Assembly: GCA_019925105.1 (NCBI GenBank) | Contig: JAHGAU010000001.1 | Coordinates: forward strand, 1,240,001 to 1,304,000 | Reading direction: 5' to 3' | Origin: Niebla homalea | Taxonomy: Eukaryota > Ascomycota > Lecanoromycetes > Lecanorales > Ramalinaceae | Length of the DNA: 64,000 nucleotides | Shown here: piece by piece, positions 25,737 through 32,768 of the stretch | How positions within the stretch are numbered: position 1 is the first letter of the stretch | Layout: every line of letters starts with the position of its first letter | Position numbers and translations under genes: made by a program | Notes under the pieces: generated by a model | Told to the model about the DNA's origin: nothing | Database searches by the model: none | Seen by the model: only the letters and a program-made list of their open reading frames with translations

Positions 25737-26461
25737 AATGGTAGTAATAATTAGTGTTTAGCTGTTACTATAGATTGAGTATAACTTCTACTGCCTTAAG
25801 TTAAGGTGGTTACGTTATAGCTCATTTACTTAATCCCTTATATTATTTAAGTCTTTGATTAAACACTTATATCGCAATACCTTTATTAAGAGCTTTATTA
25901 GTAAGCTTTACCTTAGCCTTATCCTCGTTATTAACATACGTATTAGCTTTTAAATCGACTGGATCCTTATTAATACTTTAAACTTTACCTATAAGATCCA
26001 GGACTTCATTATTAATACCTTTATTAGTAAGCTTATTACGAGTTAGCTGCTTTTCACCTAAGTTACACCTTATTATTCATAACCTCTATATAAGATCTGC
26101 ACCTCTTAAATCTCTTATTAAATCAATACCCTTAATTAAAGTGTTACTATTAAAGGTGCTACCACCTATAATACTTAAGGACCTCTTCAATAAATTTATA
26201 CCTAAATTAAGTATACCACCCTTAAATCCACCTGCTCTGTAAGCAAAGACTGCACCTACTCCGTAAATAAAGAGTTCACCAGCTCTATTACCTTTACCTC
26301 AAGTTAACCCTATTACGTTAAAAGTAAAGCCTCAAATACAGCCATTAAACAAGAAAAAGCCCTTAACTAAAATAGCTACGGATAAGACCCTTTTAAATAG
26401 ATACTCCAGCTTTAACTGGGACCTTTAAACGTATTCTGGATATTTTATTATTTTACTTATA

Positions 26462-26728
26462 GGTATAAATTTTAAGTATAAATTAAATACGGAAGATCCT
26501 AATTACGTTTACTATATTTACTGTAATATAAGTATATATAGTTAAAAGGATAACGAGAATATAAACTATATATAATTTTAATATAAAGCCTATTATATAT
26601 ATAATAAGAATAAAAAATAAAAGGAAGACAACTATAAAGATTCTGACTTTAACGACGATAACGACTTTAACGACGACAATAACTTTAATGACAACGATGA
26701 CTTTAACGATAACGTCCCTGCAACGTAA
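26462..26728 (+). pseudogene. Gag-like relic with Asp/Asn repeat tail
   Basis: One frame over 89 codons reads INFKYKLNTEDPNYVYYIYC, then lysine/tyrosine-rich sequence, then a C-terminal run of DFNDDN-type units (DFNDDNDFNDDNNFNDNDDF) ending NVPAT and a stop at 26,726-26,728. The internal TAA codons all sit where CAA would fit, so the frame was probably open before RIP. It is the only coding trace in the 1.66-kb LTR element and is in its sense orientation. Gag is an inference from position. The sequence has no recognised domain, and an acidic tail of this type is unusual. Confidence 0.45.
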
Positions 26729-27071
26729 TGGTTATAAGCTTATTAATAAGCAAGAAAAACGACTTAGCAATACCTTGGAAATCACGTTTTTAAGTAATTT
26801 AGTTTAATTGCAATCCTCAAATCCACGATCATTTCCCGGGTAGATTACGACAATTACTCGGCTTATACCCTTTTTCGGTTTTCGGTTTTTTCAATATGCG
26901 ATCTTACCACCTTTTATTTCTCAATAACTACACATTTAATCAATATAATCCATACACTCAGAGCTTCCTTTTAATTACCTCTATTACCGAAATAGGCAAT
27001 ATCTATAGTATTTTATAATGGATATAATACGACGTGGACGTCGCTTTTTTCTCTTTTTTTTATAGGCATAT

Positions 27072-27233
27072 TGTTACGGTATAGACCATGGGAGGATTCC
27101 TGGCACGGAGCGGCCTTACCTTCTTCCGTATACTTGGCGCGTACACTTATATTACGCACCTTCATAGCTAGATAGCTACTTATCATACATTTTATACCCA
27201 CTCACTCCATATGCTTTATGCATGTCCGTGACA
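27072..27233 (+). repeat. Right LTR of the 1.66-kb element
   Basis: It begins TGTTACGGTATAGACCATGG directly after a pyrimidine-rich stretch and TATAGGCATAT, and ends CATGTCCGTGACA before the ATAAT duplication. It retains more CpA/TpG sites than the left copy. Confidence 0.82.
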
Positions 27234-27551
27234 ATAATTTTCTATTTATATAGTAATTCTGTTATCCGCTTATCCTTTTAAATAGTCTTAAAGGTTTACG
27301 TTAATTTATATTAATACTTTATTTTATATATATATTATTATTATTAATACTTTATTTCTTAATATAATAATCTTATTATTTAAATGAAAATATAAATTAT
27401 ATTATAATAATTAATCATTAAGTTTATTCCGTTTGTTATAATAAAAATCCGGCTTAAAAGATTTATTCTTATCTCCTTCTGTATTAATAAGGCGACGTAT
27501 TTTATTTAATCGGTTAACGTTTAAATAAGTTATTCTTAAAAATATTTAATA

Positions 27552-28067
27552 TATTACGGATCTTAAGGTTACTTAATTATAATTAATCTTAAAAAGGTAA
27601 GTTAATTTCTATAGAAGAGGAGTATATAGGCATAACGTTAAATAAATAATCTTAATTTACGTTTTTTAAAAATTCTATACTTATAGTTTAAACGTATTAT
27701 AAAATATAAAAAGATTTAAATATTATAATAAAGATAATATCCTATATAGTCCTTTTTGCTTGATATATTTATAGATTCGCTTTATTTATTTTATAAATTT
27801 TTAAGCTTCCGAGTTATTCTTACTTATATATTTATTTCGTTAATTTTATAAGTCTTTAAGCCTCCGAGTTACTCCTATTTATATACTGGTTTTACGAGTT
27901 TTTAAGCCTTTAAGTTACTTTTACTTATATATTCGTTTTATCCGAATCCGATCTTACGAGCTGTTAATAGCCTTACTCGCTTTTCATTCTTGGCGTTACG
28001 TTATCTCCCCTTAATTAATAACCCGGTTTCATGCATATGTAGTTTGGTCCTGGCACCAATCGTAACA
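27552..28067 (-). repeat. LTR of gypsy element B (5' LTR)
   Basis: It pairs with 7,745-8,269. Its right half (27,950-28,067) is less mutated than the rest, preserving GCATGCATATGTAG-like and GGTCCTGGCACCAATCG blocks. Its outer end CGTAACA is followed by TTACT. Confidence 0.82.
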
Positions 28068-28329
28068 TTACTTTTATAAGTTTCCCGGATTCTCGTAAAT
28101 AATAAAACATTAAATAAAGACAGATATAATATTTTCTTACTCGTTTTTTTTACGTACGCTTAGAATTCTCGGACTCGGGTTTATAAATTTGCAGATGTAA
28201 CGGCCTTTATCCACCAACCATTACTTATATTACGTACTTTAACTACGTACTTTAGAACGTATCCGGAGCTTCCTCTACTTTACCGTTACCACCGATAAGG
28301 TACTTATAATGGTATATAAAGTGGTAATA

Positions 28330-28549
28330 CCGACGACGGAGGTCGTCGCTTTTTTTCTGTTTTTTATGGGCATATTATTATGGATACGAGCCAGGCAAGC
28401 TATATAGGTAGAGCTCTTATCAGCTTTTCGTATGTATTAAGGCTTAAAGGGGTATAACGGCTTCGCGTAATCCTGTATTCCTCGTACTTAACTAGTTAAA
28501 TAATAACTGAAGTAATTACCACTCCATACCTATTACTTATACCGTAACA
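28330..28549 (+). repeat. Truncated relative of the 1.66-kb LTR element
   Basis: The sequence GACGACGGAGGTCGTCGC plus a T-rich run and TATGGGCATAT (28,330-28,375) matches the 3' internal end of the 1.66-kb element (ACGTGGACGTCGC, T-rich run, TATAGGCATAT). It is followed by an LTR-like unit, 28,376-28,549, that starts TATTATGG (TGTTACGG in the relative) and ends CCGTAACA. The rest of the LTR differs, so this is a sister family. The left LTR is not seen. Confidence 0.5.
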
Positions 28550-28802
28550 ATACTTAACTTACCTCCTGGCGATATATCGCAACAGATTAACGTAATAATA
28601 CTGAAAAAGCATAATTATTTTATTATTACTATACTTAAGACTTAAGATTATACTTAAGATAACTATACCTCCGGCTAATATTTAATATCGGTTTCATTAA
28701 AGAACCGAAAAACGTTCATATATTATCGCTCGTCTTTATTATGGCCTTTTATAATAGATATAGTGCAAGTGGACTGGTATAAGTATATGGTATATATAAT
28801 TT

Positions 28803-29341
28803 ATCAGTGAATCTGCGACCTGCTCGGATCGAGTGAAAAAAAAAATGGATTTATTCACTCAGACCGCTCGTAAATCACTTACGAATATCCAGGAAAACTC
28901 ATAAGCGCTCTAAGCGGTCCCGAGCGGGTAAAAAAAAGTAAAAGTAAAAAACGTTTAAAACGGTAAAATAACGGGTTTTATTTATTATAAATTTTTTTAT
29001 TTAAGCTTTCTTAACAGCGGGTATTACCGTTACCCCCCTTTTAAGCCGTAATATTCAACGTTTTTTATAACAAAATTTCAGATTCGGTTAATTTAAGTAA
29101 AAGTTACCTTTGGAGTTAATAATTTATCCTTAAGGGGGGGGTAGTTAAAGGGGGTAGTTTAATAAAAAAAACGTTAAGTAAAAAAAAAGAGTAAAACTTA
29201 TAAGCAAGTAAAAAACTTACGAATAAGCTGGATACTCGCGAGCGTTTAAAGGTTAAGCGAAAAGGGACATAAGCTTAACCTATTTAACCTGCTCGCATAT
29301 ACTCGGAGTGCTTATATACTGGTTCAGAAATTTACAGATAT
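28803..29341 (+). mobile_element. MITE-like element, copy 2 (~539 bp)
   Basis: It is collinear with copy 1 over the whole length, from ATCTGCGACCTGCTCGGATC to TTTACAGAT. It keeps the same palindromic ACTCGTAAGT-type blocks and the GGGGGGTAG centre. Its differences from copy 1 are mostly transitions. It has no reading frame. Confidence 0.65.
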
Positions 29342-29354
29342 TAATAATACTATT

Positions 29355-29450
29355 AAAGGAAGGACTGGATCCTTAGGATCCGTGTTCTCTATCTTAGTCT
29401 AGTCCTATACATAGTAATGCCTCCCAATATCCCTATATCCACCATGCGCT
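29355..29450. repeat. Short repeat with GGATCCTTAGGATCC palindrome
   Basis: The palindrome GGATCCTTAGGATCC at about 29,368-29,382 is followed by GTCCTATAC and CACCATGCGC. It resembles the segments at 6,515-6,605 and 30,515-30,610. It lies between two MITE-like copies. Confidence 0.4.
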
Positions 29451-29546
29451 ATATAATTATTATAACACCTTTATTAATTAAGTATTTATATAAACGTCTT
29501 ACCTTATTGGCGTTTTTCCTTTACGCCTTTTCGGTAGGTCGTTACT

Positions 29547-30296
29547 TCATCCGCAAATTTATTTTTTAATATATAAGGGCTCGGAACTACTTTAAGTACT
29601 AGCGAGCAGAACGAACATAAAAATCCTATATCCGTTTTCGCTTAGCCTTTAAATATTCGTAAGTTTCTTAGATACTTAAAAGCGCTTATAACTTTCCAGT
29701 TTACTTATAAGTTTATTACTTCTTCCTAAGTTTTTTAACTTAACGTTTTTTTAGGTGTACCCCCTTTATCTACCCCATGCTTTAATAATACCATTAATTC
29801 CTATGGTAACTTTTAGTTAAAAAACCGAATCTATAATTAATTTCAAAGAACGTTTAATATTACGGCTTATAAAACGGGTTACGGCTATACCTGAACGTTA
29901 AGAAAGCTTAATAAGAGAATACATAAAAAATAAAAACCGTTTCATAGGAACTGCAGGTTTTATTATGGGTGTATGGTATATATCATATTTGTTCTTCAGG
30001 ACAAACAGGCTATCTATCTAAAGTCTATCCTCTACGTATATACTATTGTCCTGTTCTCAGGATAACTGCAACTCCAGATCCTTATTAACGTTATTTTACC
30101 GTTTTAAACCTTTTTTATTTTTACTTTTTTTTTAAAATTATTTAGGACCGCTTAAAACGCTCGTAAATTTCCTTGGATACTTAGGAGCGTTCATAAGTTT
30201 TATAATCCACTTATAAATAACTTACGAGCAGTCCAAATAAATAAATACCTTTTTTTTTGAGCTACTCGATCCGAGCAGGTAACCGTTTTGCTGATG
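29547..30296 (-). mobile_element. MITE-like element, copy 3, inverted and interrupted
   Basis: Read on the minus strand it starts CATCAGCAAAACGGTTACCT and ends ATTTGCGGATGA, matching both ends of copies 1 and 2. Homology breaks near 29,942 and resumes near 30,089. The 146 bp between is a GTCCT short repeat. That insertion explains the 750-bp length against about 540 bp in the other copies. Confidence 0.6.
29943..30088. repeat. GTCCT short repeat inserted in MITE copy 3
   Basis: It contains CAGGACAAACAGGCTATC, AAGTCTATCCTCTACG and TTGTCCTGTTCTCAGGATAAC, near-identical to 6,200-6,266. Its ends, ACTGCAGG and TAACTGCAACTCC, suggest short imperfect termini, but the exact boundaries are uncertain. 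Confidence 0.6.
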
Positions 30297-30514
30297 TTAT
30301 AGTCTTAATTAATTAAGGCGCTTATACTATTATTTTATCGTTAATATTTCAAATTAATATAATAATTAACATTAATTTTCATATTATAATTCAAAAGAAA
30401 ATATCGGGTATTACGGTAATATATAAGGACGTATATGATTAATACTGTTTATATGGATATTATTACGGGATAGGCATATATAAGGTCCATTTATTATATA
30501 TAGGATTAATATTA

Positions 30515-30610
30515 GTATCTTAAATAGAGGATATAGTCCTTAAGGATCCTGCCTGTCCTTAAGTAAAATTACTTATTATATACTTTATACCCAAATACCA
30601 TACCCATGCA
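30515..30610. repeat. Short repeat, degraded copy
   Basis: CTTAAGGATCC, TGTCCTTAAG and ACCCATGCATAT blocks follow the same order as the palindrome-bearing short repeats at 6.5 and 29.4 kb. The assignment is weak because of mutation. Confidence 0.35.
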
Positions 30611-30849
30611 TATACAATATTTATTATGTTTTTATCCTTTATAGTTAATCTTTTATTTTATATATACCCTTATTAATAATGTTTTAAGCACGTCATTAAT
30701 AATCCACTTAAATATAGAACTTTAAGTTCTTAATAAAAGTTATTACGCCTTAATTATCCCCGTATATTATAATAATAAGGAGGTTTTTAACTTAATATAA
30801 TATATTTCTATTTAAGACTTTTAACGATTATTAAATCAAAAAGAGAAGA

Positions 30850-30900
30850 TCTTTATGGGATTAAGACGTATATCTGGTCAAGAAACCTTCGGTCTAATAG
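30850..30900. other. Sharp AT-isochore to euchromatin boundary
   Basis: To the left, 30.8 kb is AT-rich and poor in CpA/TpG. From about 30,870 rightward the composition becomes balanced and CpA/TpG return to ordinary frequency within about 50 bp. No repeat copy is seen to the right of this point. Confidence 0.8.
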
Positions 30901-31367
30901 TTTTTTCCGAGCCGAATTCTAGCGTATCCCAAGGCTTTTAGTGCACGATCCTACTCACTAGCGCGCGGCCACTTGATATGGAATCGACAATACTCCCAAG
31001 GGTCCCTCTAAATACAACGATAGGAGGGCATATGTATAACAACATCCGCATGATCTGCCGACATATTGACCCTGAAACTCGACACTCGTTATTCTGGCCT
31101 CGATTTGCGCAAGGAGGGGAACTGGCTCCTAACAAATTGCCTTTCAAGTCATTGACGTCGTTTAATTGATGACTATTTGCCCTTGAATGGACATTGCGTC
31201 CTGACCCTGTCCCCACTAGAAGAGTCTTTGTTGTCACTTTTCTTTGGACGCAAGCTTATACCGATCTATATGATGAGAGTGTTGTGACTATCTCTCCGGA
31301 TAACGCAATCCCTGCCCCTTGATCTGACCTGTGATCACCAGCCTACTCCTGGCTTGCGCAGCCTGAG
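30901..31367. other. Non-coding gap next to the AT block
   Basis: No supported gene. Short open frames on both strands overlap each other and have no recognisable content. The interval is the presumed promoter of the gene starting at 31,368. Confidence 0.5.
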
Positions 31368-32286
31368 ATGTCTGGTCCACACCTCCTCAACTTACCACCA
31401 CCGCCGTCTGATACCCCTTCTGAATTTGGCCCGTGGGTCGCCAAGGACGCTTTTGTCCAGAGAAACCCTCGCTGACAGGCGTAGAGGAACTCCCAATTCC
31501 GGCATAAGCCAACTGAGCACCGTAGCCACCAGGGAAGGGGAAAGGGGGAAGATACGTCCTTACGGGCACACGCATAAGCTTTCCTCAGCTTCTGAACCCT
31601 CCACCAACACTCTGGATGTCGAAAGAGCTGATCGAATATCGCGATTAGCCGGGCTTGAAAGACTTGCCACTGTTCGTGGAGTGCATCAGCACCCGGCTCA
31701 GAGTAACGTACAGAGCCAGCTACACCAGCCGCAAGCGCAAGGCTATTTCGAAAATGCGAGCCAACTGCATAAAAGTACGGTCGGCAGCGCCTCCGCGACT
31801 GGTAGCGTCTGCGGAAGTGTTCCTGACTCGACAGATAAATTGAGTGAGGAGACGGATGATGGTGTTAGCAGTGCCGCCTTCAGTGATGATGGCAGTGCAA
31901 GTCTAGTTGGTTTCGGCGAAGCCGCCAGCAGCACACTGAGTGCACCGGTATCAACGACAGGCAGGCCCCCGGGCACTGTCAAAGCCTCTGTCATCAAGCC
32001 AACAAGACAAAGATCCGAGTGCTCGGGCAGTCCTACGGAAGATCTCGGGCAGGCGGCTGGCGGCCCCATCATGGGTTTCTCTTCCAACAATGTCAACGCC
32101 ACCCCAAAATTCGGGGCCGACGGTAGCAAGATGACCAGCTTCGGGGCGCAGGAACAAGCAGAGAGAATTATTGACGAGACAATGCATGATGGGGAGGGAA
32201 AGCTCCTGGGAAGTCCCTTGCAGGCTAGGGATTTGGGGAGGTTTTCATTCGAGGAGAGTCAGCGAGATGGAGCCAGCAAACGCTGA
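31368..32286 (+). CDS. Unrecognised Ser/Gly-rich protein, two exons (tentative)
   Basis: I do not recognise this protein. The model is exon 1 at 31,368-31,432 and exon 2 at 31,485-32,286, joined across a 52-nt intron (GTGGGT donor, CTGAC branch site, GTAG acceptor), giving about 288 residues. The N-terminus reads MSGPHLLNLPPPPSDTPSEF. The middle is low-complexity Ser/Thr/Gly/Ala with an acidic patch (EETDDGVSSAAFSDDGSASL). The C-terminal ~50 residues look more ordered (QEQAERIIDETMHDGEGKLL, then LGRFSFEESQ). No signal peptide or membrane segment is visible. It is the first gene beside the AT block. The second frame stays open for 270 codons with balanced codon use, which supports a real gene. 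The start and the donor choice are the weak points. Confidence 0.5.
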
Positions 32287-32768
32287 ACAGACTGGCGAAT
32301 AGATTTTGCGTAGATCTATTTGAGCTGCCCGACTCAGAAGTTAGATTCAATGTGATACGAACGTAGAACCTCATATTACAGAATGCGTTTTCAGTGTCTT
32401 TCATAGGCTGCTTGCAAGGGGTGGAGTTTCTCCCTTGGGTGGAACAGTGCTAAGGTCAAGAGTCTGAGATCTGCCTACCCAGAATCCTTGCTTATGGAGC
32501 GAGCATATCAGGCATGGGCACCAGAACTTCAGTTAACACACGAAAATGGTCGTGGTGGCTCGGCTGATGTACCCACCTCACATAGAAATTGCACGGTAGC
32601 CGGGAGGAGCCGCATAATTATGATAATTGTACACACAAATAGAAATGTCCTTTGTCTTGCGCTCAACACGTGCAAGCCAATTCAAATCCCGTCCGTCTCA
32701 CCAGGCTCGAGGCCAAGCGTATAGGCAAAGTTCTACAAGCTCACCAGCGACTGTGACTTTTGCTAGCC
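32287..32768. other. Intergenic, presumed eIF2A promoter
   Basis: No gene seen. The interval separates two plus-strand genes. It has no clear TATA box and ends in CTAGCCATGG at the eIF2A start. Confidence 0.5.

Larger units (their letters stand above)
25574..27233 (+). mobile_element. Non-autonomous LTR retrotransposon (1.66 kb)
   Basis: Two LTRs of 163 and 162 bp (25,574-25,736 and 27,072-27,233) start TGTYACGGTATRGACC and end CCGTRACA. An exact ATAAT duplication lies at 25,569-25,573 and 27,234-27,238. The 1.33-kb interior is too short for pol and shows no RT or integrase motif. It contains a gag-like coding relic near its 3' end. The bases after the left LTR, AATGGTAGTAATAATTAG, could be a decayed primer-binding site. 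The element sits in the 5' part of gypsy B and is moderately RIP-mutated, the left LTR more than the right. Confidence 0.8.
7745..28067 (-). mobile_element. Ty3/gypsy element B with nested insertions
   Basis: Two related LTRs (7,745-8,269 and 27,552-28,067) bound the element. Read on the minus strand the LTR starts TGTTACGATTGG and ends GATCCGCAACA. Integrase (about 9.45-9.67 kb) and reverse transcriptase (11.35-11.60 kb) are in the order expected for gypsy. Removing the LINE insertion (12,406-24,398) and the small LTR element (25,574-27,233) leaves about 5.6 kb of internal sequence, normal for this superfamily. Flanks are TTACG on the left and TTACT on the right, compatible with a 5-bp target duplication carrying one change. 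The element is heavily RIP-mutated. Confidence 0.8.

Noticed and set aside
27013..27201. 62-codon minus-strand frame
   Set aside because: It covers the right LTR of the 1.66-kb element in antisense, so it is a by-product of the LTR sequence.
1..30860. Possible CRISPR array, tRNA or rRNA genes in the repeat block
   Set aside because: No regular repeat-spacer units and no cloverleaf or rRNA core sequences were seen. The repeats are dispersed transposon copies.
1..30860. Centromere or telomere interpretation of the AT block
   Set aside because: No telomeric TTAGGG-type array or satellite monomer is visible. The content is explained by nested RIP-mutated transposons, although a centromeric location cannot be excluded.
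31743..32129. 128-codon minus-strand frame opposite the Ser/Gly-rich gene
   Set aside because: It is a shadow of the plus-strand frame, which is longer and has codon use like the neighbouring genes.
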